A stretch of 64,000 bases of DNA from Apiotrichum sp. Y4204 (lineage: Eukaryota > Basidiomycota > Tremellomycetes > Trichosporonales > Trichosporonaceae), in assembly GCA_025531455.1 (NCBI GenBank), contig JAMYHL010000082.1, forward strand, positions 1 through 64,000, given 5' to 3'. Of the stretch, positions 22,157-32,973 are shown piece by piece (within the stretch, counting starts at the first letter, position 1; each line of letters starts with the position of its first letter). The position numbers and the translations under genes are program-made. Under the pieces are notes generated by a model, which saw only the letters and a list, made by a program, of their open reading frames with translations, searched no databases and had not been told where the DNA came from.

Positions 22157-23682
22157 GTGGGGATTTTGGGCTCACATCAAGACAGGCATAAAATGTATTT
22201 TATCTGGATTTTGGTCGAACTGCCTTATCCCCATAAAGCGGCATGGACTGCTACGGTTTGCAAAGATCAAGGCTCTCTTGCCGGCTGCACTTCACGCGTC
22301 GCCGCTATTGTTCGTCACCACTATTGTGGTGGTGTCCTTTCCAGTATCCGATACGCAAACAGCGTGTACCCATCAGTGGAAGGGTCATTTTGGTACAATG
22401 CGAGAGTTGCATTTCCAGAATGATCCTAGAAGGCTGAGGGCGTTTGGAAGGAATCCACCAGGTGTTGTTGGACAACATTTTGAATGGAACGGGTGGACGG
22501 AATTTTGAGATTACTACACTCTCAAAAGGGCCTTTATTTGTTACTGCCAAAAGAGTGCCGGGTTTCGACGAGATCAAAGCATACATGCATGACGGAAATT
22601 CCCATTAATTTGTGTAAAATGGTTTTGTAGGCATACATGCATTACTGAGAATCCTACCTGCTGTTGCGCGACGGAGTGCCAAAGTGGCAGAGACGCCTGG
22701 GGGCTTTCGGTGGCCGACATAACAGGTATCTGGTGACTACTACTGTAGCCGCTAGGCTTTGTAAAGAAGAAGCATTGGCCTATAAGCGACTCCCAAGCAA
22801 TACAGAGCGAGCAATACAGAGTGACCCCCGGAAGTCGGGAGACCTCTGGGGTTGGACACTCTCTCGGCAAGTCCAGCGGGCCCAGAGGGCCAACAAGCAA
22901 ACCTTTCTAAATCGAGTGGTCTCACAGCTCTGGCTCGTTGCGAGGCCGTCCATAGTCGCCATCTGGAGTCTTGTGATCGATTGCAGCACGTCCCTCAATT
23001 AGGACCACCTTGTTTCCAACATTGGAGTGTTGTTCTCGACCGTCGTGAAGTTATGAGCACTTGTCACGTTTCTATCACTTGACCTCGTCTCTTGGATGGC
23101 TAAACCTTGTTGTTTGTGCACAACTCGTCCTATCTGTGTGTCTGAAACAATAGTGGAACACCAGGAATTGTCAGGAACCTCTATCTCAGTTTGGCTAGCT
23201 CTGGTTCCTTGGCATACGCGTTGCCAGGAGGCATGAATGATCTCACTGCCCTTCTGTTGTACAACTTAGTGTGACTAAACCTGTGTGGTGGAAGACGCGA
23301 CAGCTGAATGCGACGACAATTGTTGTGTTGCTGCACGCGCTTTTGACGACCGTGAGGAGCGTTATGACAGCTACCGAGAATGGTGCAAATACTGTACCCA
23401 GAATGTCACGTCAGTTGGCCGGATAGTTGAGAAGGGCGCATCATTCGGTCCGCAGGTCATATGATTTTACAGAAAGGTCTACAGGTGATGTGTTGTCGGC
23501 TGTATGATGTCAAGACTCGCAGTGGGACCCGCCAATTGTGCAGAAAAAAACGCTCATCTCCTGTCGACAGTCCCGCCTGATGGCAGCACACATTGTTCAG
23601 CCGATGCGACTGATGGCAAGGTCAATGGCACGACTGGATCTATAATGAACACCTGACATCCGTTACAATGAGAAGAGATAAC
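22157..23682. other. Intergenic region, 1.5 kb
   Basis: Between convergent genes (MFS transporter and F-box-like protein). Only short composition-driven open frames; no recognised gene, RNA or repeat. Confidence 0.5.
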
Positions 23683-24883
23683 TCAGCGCCTTCCAGAAAG
23701 TCCACGCCAGCCGCGACGATAGTTCTTGACTACTGTGTCTTTCCAGCTTTTGGGAGTAGGCCATGGAAATTCTGGCAGCCCACCCCATACCTCGGGACGA
23801 TCTTCGTATCTCTCTTGCAAAGAGATTTTTAGGGTCCTGTCTCCTCTGCCAAAAAGGTGAGGTTCAGTTTGGACAAAGCTTCCATCTAGAGTACGCGTTA
23901 GTGAAAAGAAGGCATAATGCAAACCCACCACAAATAGCGCATGTCGGGTGGGAGTCCTCATCGAACCATTCAAACTGAACCTTGTTGGCTTCATCCGGCT
24001 TCCATGGGGGGAGAGGCCCTTTGGGAAGACTTTCGGTCAGCGGTGTCATCCCAAACTGCCATTGCAATTCCGCTTTGGACACGTCGCGGTCGAGGTCGTT
24101 GAAGAATTGACTCTCGGCTTCGCGATGTAGCAGGCGGAGGTGCACCGGCGGTAGGTCGAACGTGCGGAGAAGACATTCTAGATAGCGCACAGTGATCCCT
24201 TCGCGGCACTTTTCGTTTGGATTGTCGTACCAGTACAGTGCGTCCCAGTTGCCCCATTTTGTCGGGGGTAGATGAAAGACGTTGGACAAGAGAAGCGCAT
24301 GCATCGTCAACGACTTCAAACGTTGCATGGGCATTGCTGCCAGTGCGTCGTAGGCACTCATTCCCGTGACGCACACGTCGATGCTACCAAACAGGAGAAT
24401 GCCAGTCGGCATTCCTGTATGGTAGCCATAAAAATGGGGAATACGGGTCGTTAACGCAAGCTGCTTGACGTTTGGGAACAGCGGCGAATTTGTGTACCCA
24501 GCTGCTTCCCACGCCAGAACAAGAGGATATTGGAAGTGGGGTGGGTGCTGCGGGTCGCAAAGCTCAAGACGCTTAATCCATCGGATCCGCTCTTGTGCCC
24601 GTCTGCGCGCCCCATCACCGGTGCCGCGGCCGAGAAGGTTGAGCAGGAAGGCGGCCAGTTGGGGAGGGTCAACTGTTAAGTTCTTGTAGAGCGCCCGTTC
24701 GGCAACCGCTCGCATAACGGTCGAGGCACAGGAGCATGAGACGAGTGTCTGTCGGCCTGATCGCGTACTGCTGTCAACACACGACAGGATGTAATAGACA
24801 AGGTCGATGGGTAGCCGGTCTGCCGAGTTTCGGCTAGTATTGGCGTCTTCGCCGTCGTTGCTAGGGTTGGTGGAAGTAAACAT
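23683..24883 (-). CDS. F-box-like hypothetical protein, 385 aa
   Basis: Two exons, 24883-23929 and 23885-23683. The 43-nt intron uses donor GTGGGT, has a CACTAACG branch region and ends CTAG; splicing gives 386 codons including the stop. Without splicing the frame stops at 23864. Residues about 20-75 (DRLPIDLVYYILSCVDSSTR, with VAERALYKNLTV further on) match the F-box plus LY..L pattern seen at the start of many fungal F-box and LRR-like proteins. A Trp/Pro-rich C-terminus follows. A role as an SCF substrate adaptor is inferred from weak similarity only. An alternative donor 3 bp upstream (GTGGTG) would change two residues at the junction. Confidence 0.75.
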
Positions 24884-25657
24884 GGGATGGGAGGACGGGG
24901 GATTGACACTACTGAGTTGTCAGACTTGCAAGTTGAGAATATTATGTGTTCGACAAAAACGTGTTTTGCACCAGTGTACCGTGTGACTGTGTTGCATGGA
25001 TACGACAGGTTTAGTTTATAAGGGCAGGTTTTAGAGCTTCAGACAGGGTGAGCTGTTCATGTGACTCGGCGGACTTGGCCAGGCTTCCATCCGTGCCTCG
25101 TATCTCTTTTCCGTTACGTGTTTCATCGAGTGTCACACACACCTCACAACTCGCCAATGCTGCAGTGTGGTCGTTGTCGACCTCTGCGAGTTGGACAAGT
25201 GGCGGTCACCACTTGGGAGCTTTGGGCTTGAGATAATATCTTCTGACAGAATCGGTCGAATACCACTTCAGCTCCTTCTCACATGTCGGAGAAGTCTCAA
25301 CAAAGTGTTCCCATCACCGTCTCGCAGGGCGTCTTCTCCTGAACTCTACTCATCCATGACTTCTCACGGGGTTCTCGCAGACTCTCGGTCAGTCGGTTCA
25401 TCTTGCTACATTCTGTAAACAGTATGTCAAACATTAGGAGGCCATAAGTACCGGCGGTGTGAATCACTGTACTTTCTAACGTACTGTATACACTGTATGG
25501 TCCTCTTGTCACTGTGAGCATCACTGTCATTCGTATCGCTGGTCCCAAATAGAATCTCCTACCCCGCCTCGTGACACCACACACACCCTGCGACCGATCA
25601 AGAGGACGATCTAGTGCATATCGGGCCGGGAATGTAGACGGACCCCCAGAGAACTGT
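24884..25657. other. Promoter of the F-box-like gene and 3' flank of the CofD-like gene
   Basis: 774 bp; a TATA-like element lies near 25015. No gene seen. Confidence 0.5.
25015..25021 (-). promoter_or_regulatory. TATA-like element (TTATAAA)
   Basis: TTATAAA on the minus strand, about 130 bp upstream of the ATG at 24883. Confidence 0.4.
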
Positions 25658-27425
25658 TCAGCTGAACGTCTCCGCAACCTGCTGCATCGCCCACTCCACG
25701 GTTGCGGTGCTGAACAGTGGTGTCTCTCCATGTGGCGTGGAATGAACCTCCACCGGGACACATACGATCTGGATACCTCGAGCCTGTGGTTAGCACACTC
25801 CATCAGCCCTACTCACTTCTATAGCCTGGTGATCAACAACGATACTGCTGCCTTGCAGATACACGATGTGGGTGACAAAGCTGCTGGTCTCCCAGGGAAT
25901 ACCACAACCTTTGGAGCTTTGCAATGGTAGTGGGACATCGTAGTGTCGCAGAGTGTGGGCAATGGTATCCAGGTAGTCCATGGCGTTGTAATCCGCCGTT
26001 TCTCGGTCATTGACTGAATTCACTGCGATATGAGCTCCCAGCGAGAGAGGTGATCCGTCTTGAATCGACTTACGCAGCAACACCTTTGCCTTGAGAGACT
26101 TGGACTGTGCGATGAGCGAGGCGAGAGACCTCAACGCGAGACAGGGCACGATACTCGTCCATAGGGATCCACACGAGTAGACAAGAACCTCCCGCTGTTC
26201 GATGGCGTCGCAAAAGTCGGCGTTCGGCTCGGGGAAGATCTCCTGTGCATGATTAGATCGCACGCTTCTGCCACTCACCTGTCCGTAAAGGTTGATATAG
26301 AATAGCCGTTCGATCCGTGACTCTAGTGGCACCTCCGTCATGCCCTTCCTGTACATGAGGTTGCCATCGCCAAAATCATCATCGTTGGTGGGCAACGGGG
26401 TGGCTCCCCGATCTGGAGTTGGTAGAGCGCTGTCAATCGTATCGAACGTTCGCGAATCGCGTCTTTGCCCTCGCCGTGTATGTGACTTGAGAGACCGAGG
26501 AGCTGCCCCGGTGCGAGAGTTGTTCCGCACCAGCGGGTCAACGAGCGGGTCATCCGGAGCGGGGTGGGATATATTACACTGTCCGATGATCTGATGACCG
26601 TTTGCCTTGCGTGAGCGGATTAGAGGAGGTCTCGACTTACAAGGCCGGCTGCAATGATGACAGTTTCTGTACGTCAGCGGTGTCTTGGTGTTGCTTCATA
26701 CGGTTCGTATTGATGACGGGAATGACTTGCGCGCTTTCCTGAAATCGTCAAAACTGCTTCTACAGTGGTTACCCACGTTGACTCCGGCAATCGACTTGAA
26801 CAGAAAGATGGCGCTGGGGAGATTGCTGAACAAGTCTCGGGCGCCTGTCAGAAACCCATTGCCAATCGAAAAGTTACGAAACGAGAATCGTTTATGCGCT
26901 CGCCGCAAGCACAAAGTCTGGAAATGGACCAGAAAGGCTGATCACAGTGTCAGACATATGACGGATGCCAGTGACCATACCGCGCATGCACTCCCGCTTG
27001 TCCTCGCCGATGTCTTTCCACAGCGCGCTGCGACCCCCGACAATCTCGTCCCAGCGCTCCCGGGCAATCTTTTCATCCACGTCGGCCGGGAACCGGTGTG
27101 CCATGAGATTGTAGATTGCTTGCTTCTCCCTATCTTCCTTTGTACTGGCGGCATTTGTGGAAGAAGCCTCAGAGTGGGGGATCAGCCGGATTAATCGGGA
27201 GCCTGAATCAGTCAGCCTCCACTTCGGGGGTAGGAAGAAAGAGTCGAGAGTGGACTCACGGATGTCACCAATGGAGGGACCGCCAAAGCATCTCAGGATC
27301 TCCGCAGAGCTGCCCCCGTCGTCCGAGACAGGTAGCACAAAGGCCGGAGACGAGCCAAACGCACTCGCAAACGAGTTTGCCCCTGTCCCGCCCGAGATGA
27401 TGAGATAGGAGAGATTGTCCGCCAT
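25658..27425 (-). CDS. CofD/UPF0052 family protein (YNL011C-like), 491 aa
   Basis: Eight exons: 27425-27260, 27202-26981, 26937-26777, 26738-26702, 26666-26641, 26590-26279, 26242-25817, 25783-25658; the introns are 33-57 nt. The sum is 492 codons including the stop. Conserved blocks of the CofD / 2-phospho-L-lactate transferase-like superfamily are present in order: ISGGTGANSFASAF at the N-terminus, LPVSDDGGSSAEILRCFGG, SIGDIRSRLIRLIP, RRAHKRFSFRNFSIGNGFL, and the C-terminal ADYNAMDYLDTI region. Bacterial relatives include CofD (coenzyme F420 synthesis) and YvcK (cell wall/carbon control); the yeast homologue YNL011C is uncharacterised, so no reaction is assigned. Intron 6 (26243-26278) is 36 nt with no stop, so retention would keep the frame. 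An Arg/Ser/Pro-rich insert sits at about residues 220-260. Confidence 0.88.
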
Positions 27426-27756
27426 TGCGTGTCACGAAAACAAGGCTCACACACTACCCGGCGTGAGGAGTTGCGACGGAGAGTGTGAGTGTGTGGAACA
27501 GAGATAGTTGCTTTGTCGAGCAGCCCCAGAACGGTGATGAATACGTGCTTGCTGACGTCGTCGGTGTTCGGTTGGCCGAAATGGTCGCGAGATCAACAGC
27601 GAGGCGCCGTCAACACCGGTTTGAACATCCGAAAGTCCGGCAATCACGATCACGTGTACCACGCCCAGCTCACGTGTTTCCCTCATCGATCTCGCGATCG
27701 CATCATCGACACTCGTCCTCGAAGTAACACATGACCTCGACTGCCGTCTGGAATTC
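27426..27756. other. Upstream region of the CofD-like gene
   Basis: 331 bp between the CofD-like start and a possible small plus-strand gene; presumed divergent promoter. Nothing else recognised. Confidence 0.45.
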
Positions 27757-27963
27757 ATGCTCGTTCTTCACAACACCTCTCAATCGCGGCTGGACCCAGA
27801 CCAGACCTTTCATCCAAACACCAGTGAGTTAGGCCATGCGCGGTGAACCCAATTTGCTGACTCTGTGCCAGCTAGCGAGAGGCTCGTGGTAGAACGACCT
27901 CACAAGGTGCACATCGGCCTGATGAGACGTGCGACATTCGGTGCCGGGGAAGAGTGGGACTGA
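27757..27963 (+). CDS. Possible spliced small protein, 52 aa
   Basis: Two putative exons, 27757-27823 and 27872-27963, around a 48-nt intron (GTGAGT donor, TGCTGAC branch, CCAG acceptor). Joined, they give 53 codons including the stop, with a normal residue mix in the second half (SERLVVERPHKVHIGLMRR). No family is recognised and there is no signal peptide or membrane segment. It is divergent from the CofD-like gene. Chance cannot be excluded for so short a model; the intron signals are the main support. Confidence 0.35.
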
Positions 27964-28279
27964 CACTGACCATCGAGCTTGACCAATCACTGAGCATCAC
28001 TAAGAGGTAGCCTCGAACACATTCTTCAATGGCAAGAACGCCGCCCGTAGTTGACGTCAGTTACACAGGATCTGAATGGGAGCTGGGCTGACGCGGTGAA
28101 CTGTTGGTCCTCGCTATGAGAGTCGGCCCCCTGGTGTCCGACACCCGAACCGACTCTATTCCACTACAGCGGCTCGTTCCTGAGTGTACCATAAAACAAT
28201 TCACCTCACATTACAAAGGTTCGTTATCGGCCCTTCTACATTCTACAGATGGTACTTCTTCAGATCGTGGCTTCCGCCT
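27964..28279. other. Intergenic region, 316 bp
   Basis: 3' flank of the MCT-type transporter gene. No feature recognised. Confidence 0.5.
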
Positions 28280-30106
28280 TTACACCTTCTCCTGCCACTG
28301 CGTCTCTGCCTTCTCCTTCTCCTCTCCCGCACAGGACTCTGCCGGCGCGCGGTGGCGAAGGACCCCCACAACCTGCGGAATAACGGTCACGCCCGCGCCG
28401 AGGAGATACGTGGCGCCACAGAAGATACCCGCGTACGTGAACTTGCCATGCGCCATCTCGACGAGGAGGCCGCAGATGACCGGCCCGACGAGGATGGGCA
28501 GACTGACAGCCGTCCACACCATACCGATGCGCATGCCAATTTCGCTTGTCGGGCTAATTGCCGCGGTCACCGCTGAAACGAGCGTAATCCATGCACCGGA
28601 CGCGAACCCGTAGAGTGCCATGCCGAAGCATGCGGCAACTGTCGGCATGGGCGTAGCGCACCAAAAGGCGAAGAGCACACCGGCAGCAAAGAGCGCCATG
28701 CCGAGGTACACGCGCCAGACGCCGAAGCGGTCAGCCATGATTCCCGAGGTGGCGCGGCCGACAAAGGAGCCAGCCTGCAGAATGGCAATGGAGTAGCCGG
28801 AGACGTTTGGGGGCAGGTGGTTGGCCTCGGCCATGATGGGCGCGTCAAAATACGGCGAGAACATGCTGCACGGTCAGTATGGGGATTGTCGTCTAACAGA
28901 TTGACACTTACTTGAGCATGCAGAGGCCAGCGCCGAGGGCAAGGAATGTGAACTGCGTGTCCTTCCATGGCGCAATCATATCGCGCCAGGGCACCGGGCG
29001 CCGTGTCGGCAGCCGTGTGCGGAGGAACACCCAGGACGGCAGGACGAGGCCCGTGTTCATCGCGGCAACAATGAGAATGGCGTACTTGAACTCTGCGCAG
29101 GGTTAGCATTGGTATCGGTCTAACTACTCACGGAAACGCGCCAGGAGGGTACGGAGAAGAATTGGGTAGATGATGCCGCCGATGCCGCTGCCGCACCCGA
29201 CGATGCCGATGGCAGTGGAGCGGCGCTTCAGGAACCAGTGGCCGCTGATCGCCGCCGCCGGGCTCCAGATGACGCTGGTCGCAAAGCCAAAGACGGCGTG
29301 GGCGAGCAGGAACTGGTAGTACTGTTGCGAGAACGCGACGGCTACAAGGGCGATGACGGACAGCGATGTGCCGACCATCACCAGGACGCGAGCACCGTGG
29401 GCGTCAAAGATGCGGCCAAATACAATGCTCGAAGCAAAAGTCAGAGTAGACTGGACAGTTGCGATCCAGGCTACCTGACTCTTCGTGTAGTTGGAGAGCT
29501 GGTTGGCGAGGTAGTACTTTTCAAGCTGGCCCATCGAAGTGACTAGATGTCAGCGAAGCTCAACTACTGATACGTACCAAAGCCAAACATGCAGCAGAGA
29601 AGGAGGAATGCACTCATGATGCACAGCCATGCTTCGCGGCCACCGTCTGGTGGTGGTCCAACGTCGAGAATGTCGACCTTGTCGGCCGGGGCAGTGGCAG
29701 GCAGGAGATCAGGAAAAGGTCCAGCACGCTCCTCATTCTCGGAGACAACTTGGGATGCAACATACTGAAGAGGGAAAGGGAACGAGTTATCCGCGCTCCG
29801 CCGCCGAGCGGGGGTAGGAGCCAGAGTGGGTGCGGGGGAGAGGGGAGGGGTGATATCGGGGCTGTAGGATTCGTTGCGGAGAAGAGAGTGCCTCCCCAAT
29901 GGAGAGGACTTGTGGAGAGACTCCTGTGACGGAGAGTGGTACAGTCGCACTTGAGAGTCGCGGTGGGCAAGAGTCACTTCGGAGTCTGCCCTGGTGAGCG
30001 TCGCCGATGGCAAGCTACGTGGTGTGGAAGGCCCCGGTGAAGAGTCACGGGAGTGAGAGCGAGCCGGAGGGGCAGGTGGAACGATAGGAGCAGGAGTGGG
30101 CCGCAT
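28280..30106 (-). CDS. MFS transporter, monocarboxylate (MCT/SLC16-like) type, 568 aa
   Basis: Four exons: 30106-29578, 29542-29132, 29092-28912, 28865-28280; the introns are 35, 39 and 46 nt and the sum is 569 codons. A long Ser/Pro/Arg-rich cytosolic N-terminus (about 155 residues) precedes the MCT signature start: DGGREAWLCIMSAFLLLCCM and then FGFVTSMGQLEKYY, the fungal counterpart of [D/E]G[G/S][W/F]GW. About 12 hydrophobic segments follow, with GRIFDAHGARVLVM and GIMADRFGVWRVYL as the loop 2-3 and 8-9 motifs. Fungal members include the MCH proteins (Mch5 is a riboflavin transporter); the substrate here is unknown. The C-terminus is short and acidic/basic. Confidence 0.9.
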
Positions 30107-31848
30107 AGTGTTAATTTGTTACGGAAAAAAGAGGGCATGCATCGCGAGCAACGTCTGGTGTTATAGGCAGCGAGGAGACGCAGATGTCCGATGAAGACGG
30201 GGAATAGCATGGTGGGAAGATTTATTGTGGTGGTCCAATCTTGCGCTGTTGTTGGCAGATTCTCGACCGCAATGTGCCAATTCCGACGCTCAAGCCCTGC
30301 TCGACGTCGTTCCATGGCCCGCCCCCGGCACTCCCTTGCTTCCCAATGGCTCTCCTGGCTGCATGGCTGCAAGGCTGCAAGGCCAGCCGTCATGCTCGGT
30401 GTCCCCACCGCAGTTTGTGGTCAAATGTATCCGACTGAACCCTGTGGCATGCATGGCCTGGGTGGTGGTGCCTGGGGAGAGTGGTGGTCAAATATGCAGT
30501 CGCTTAAATTTTTGCCACGACAAAGCCATCACTTTGTGGTCCAACGCCGTCAAGAGCGGCGTGCCGCCCAGTCTAGAATTCGCCCTCGCCGTCTTCGACA
30601 GCAATCCCCGGGTTTGCCGCCCCTTCCGAATTTCTGCCAGGCCGCCAGGCAGCAAGCCCCCGGCCCAAGCCGGCGACGCCGCCCATGCCCATTCCTCCAT
30701 TGTTGTGATTATTCCTGAAGCTCCGCCAAGAGCCCGAGAGCGCCCAGGTCGTCCAGCCAGGTCGGCCAGGTTTTCCAGGGATGTGGAGGCGGTTAGAATG
30801 TCTGGAATGGAAATCCCCTCCGCGCGTAAACCTCGGTCAAAAATAGTCGTTCGGTCAATTTTGCCAAGCGCCGGACATCTCCTGCGCCAGGATAGTATGC
30901 ATATGAGGACCAGAAGCTTCTTCAATGGGCAGTCTGGAATTTTGCACAGTTACAAAACACGCCCACGTCAGGGGTAACAGGTCGCCCACTGGCCACTGGG
31001 CCAGGCCTCGGTCACATCGTCGTCACTTTGAGCCGCCGTGGGCCGTAACGCAGACCGCCGATGAGTGTGCTATAAGAGAACATTAGACGACTGGAGCTAT
31101 AAGAGAACATTAGGCGAGAAACAAGACGTGACAAGTTTAGGCCAGACGGCGGCCAGACCCCCGCCATGTCTGAGACGGACACTCTCTGAGCTGCATGTTC
31201 GTCTGTGCGAGCTTTCGTGATGCAAGTAGATCCGATCGGGATTTCCATCAGCACACGGTCAAGGTACGCCCCCATGTGCCCAACGCTAGCAACCGCGCAA
31301 CCCTACATACCCCACGGAACCCCCAGATCTCGCTAGGTCTCAGCCCGTGTCATTGAGGGAGGGATTGACGGACTACGCGACGCGTCGCTCCACATTCATC
31401 AAACTTTTGCAGCGACTTAGGCGCTCGTTAATTTCGCCAATGCGTCATTGCCGGCCGAGCTACGGCTTATGTATTCCAATCCATAGTTTGGGATTTCCAC
31501 GAGCGTGGCGCCTGGCCAGCGCGTGGCGAATCGGCAGACTGACTGCAATTCTGCAAGCTACTGCTTGCTCGAAAGCTTTGGTAGCTTTGCCGGCGTTGAA
31601 TGGTTTAACGTAGTCGGGACTTGGAAGAGTTGGTCGTGGGGGGTTTTGTGCTGATTCCACAGGTCACGGAGGCTTTCCACACATTGGTGATTTAGCCGAG
31701 TGGCAAACAGCGGCCAGAGTGGAGTCGACAGCGCAGAGATAACCGAGTGGAGTACTGACGAACGGCGACCATGTTTTCCAAGAGATACGAGATCCTCGTC
31801 TGTTTGCCATCACACCCATCGACCTCGTCATTTAATCACCAGCACACG
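30107..31848. other. Divergent intergenic region, 1.7 kb
   Basis: Lies between the MCT-type transporter (-) and a His/Cys-tailed protein (+). It contains four TGTGGTC-type words at 30228-30544 and a 21-bp direct repeat at 31070-31117. A plus-strand open frame at 30225-30977 has no coding character. Confidence 0.5.
31070..31117. repeat. 21-bp direct repeat
   Basis: The copies at 31070-31090 and 31097-31117 (CTATAAGAGAACATTAG, then ACGA or GCGA) differ at one base and are offset by 27 bp. They are noncoding and upstream of the gene at 31849; each includes a TATAAGAG word. Confidence 0.9.
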
Positions 31849-32692
31849 ATGCGTCCAACCCTCGTCACACTCATGCCGCTGCGCGCAGGACTGGCCCGTC
31901 GCAGCCATGCACGGGCCCTGCCCGCCCTCCGCAGCGTCACTGCCACCCTGAGCCGTCCATCAGCACGGCTGGCGCGCGCACCGACCATGACCGCACGGTA
32001 TTCCAGCCAGATGCCGTCCTTCCCCATCGGCGCCGAGTCCGAGTCATTCCAGGACCAGTTTGGGGGTGCGTATCATCTCAAGCATCGCATACTGCCGGAC
32101 TGGTGCTGATTCTGCAGCGCAAAAGGTTGTGATCGAGGTACAGGCGGGGCCAAAGACGCTGTCTGTGTGGACGGGACATGTCAACCTCGCGATTATGGCG
32201 GGGGCGCGTGACGTGACGCTCGTGTTCCGCGGCTCGTCGGCCGAGCCGACCGACGCCGAGGCGCAAGTATGGTCCGAGGGGCCCGAGGGCGCGGACCACA
32301 TCAAGCAGTGGCACGCAGACCTTGTTGAGCAGCTCCTCGGCCTGATCATCCCGTACCTCCACGGCGTGACGTTCCGGATTGTCGGCCTCGAGACCCTCGG
32401 CGAGGGCGGGTTCCTTGTCGGATGGGTCGAGCAGGCAGTACAGCAATGGGTGAGTTGAGGGACTGAGACGGAGACGGAGCTAACCGTGCAGCAGAAGCAG
32501 AGCGCGGCAGAGGCGGCAGAGGCAGGGGCCGAGCAGCCCGCCACCGCGGGTGATGCCACAAACCCCCCGGCGGCCAACCCCGAGTTTGTGACCATGGAGG
32601 TGTTTGAGGGACACGAGCCGGCAAGCGAGGGAAATGCCAAGCAGGGGCATCACGAGCACGGCCACGCATGCGGATCGGGGTGCAGCCATTAA
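31849..32692 (+). CDS. Mitochondrial-looking hypothetical protein with His/Cys tail, 249 aa
   Basis: Three exons: 31849-32065, 32118-32449, 32492-32692 (introns of 52 and 42 nt), 250 codons with stop. The first about 55 residues are rich in Arg, Ala, Ser and Leu with no acidic residue, which suggests a mitochondrial presequence. An in-frame ATG at 31771 would add a less likely extension. The middle (about 75-185) is a compact folded-looking domain (QKVVIEVQAGPKTLSVWTGH, LIIPYLHGVTFRIVGLETLG) that I do not recognise. The C-terminus is Ala/Glu-rich and ends HHEHGHACGSGCSH, which looks able to bind metal (Zn, Ni or Cu). The second intron ends in CAGCAG, allowing a one-Gln variant. The function is unknown. 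Confidence 0.75.
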
Positions 32693-32973
32693 GAGGTTAG
32701 GATCGCGGATGGGAGCTGGGTCCCCCATCGTCTCAGCGTTTGTCTCGCAAAAGACCGCGGTTGCTGGGTTATGACATGTATCAGATGGTATGACTGACAC
32801 AGCTCGCTATGCTTGCTTTCTACTTGTGTCTCAAGGAGAAACTGAGAATCAAACATCAAACTGACAATGTAGTAAGAGGTGAGGCTCTCATTACTGCGAC
32901 TCAATCAGAGCATGTATGATACAGCTATGGGTGACATGCGGCTACAATGGTGTCTAGTTTCTATGGGCGCAGC

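Noticed and set aside
30225..30977. 250-codon plus-strand open frame
   Set aside because: No recognisable domain; composition changes along its length; probably chance.
31693..31760. tRNA-like words (TAGCCGAGTGG)
   Set aside because: No matching acceptor stem or T-loop could be found; no tRNA is supported anywhere in the window.
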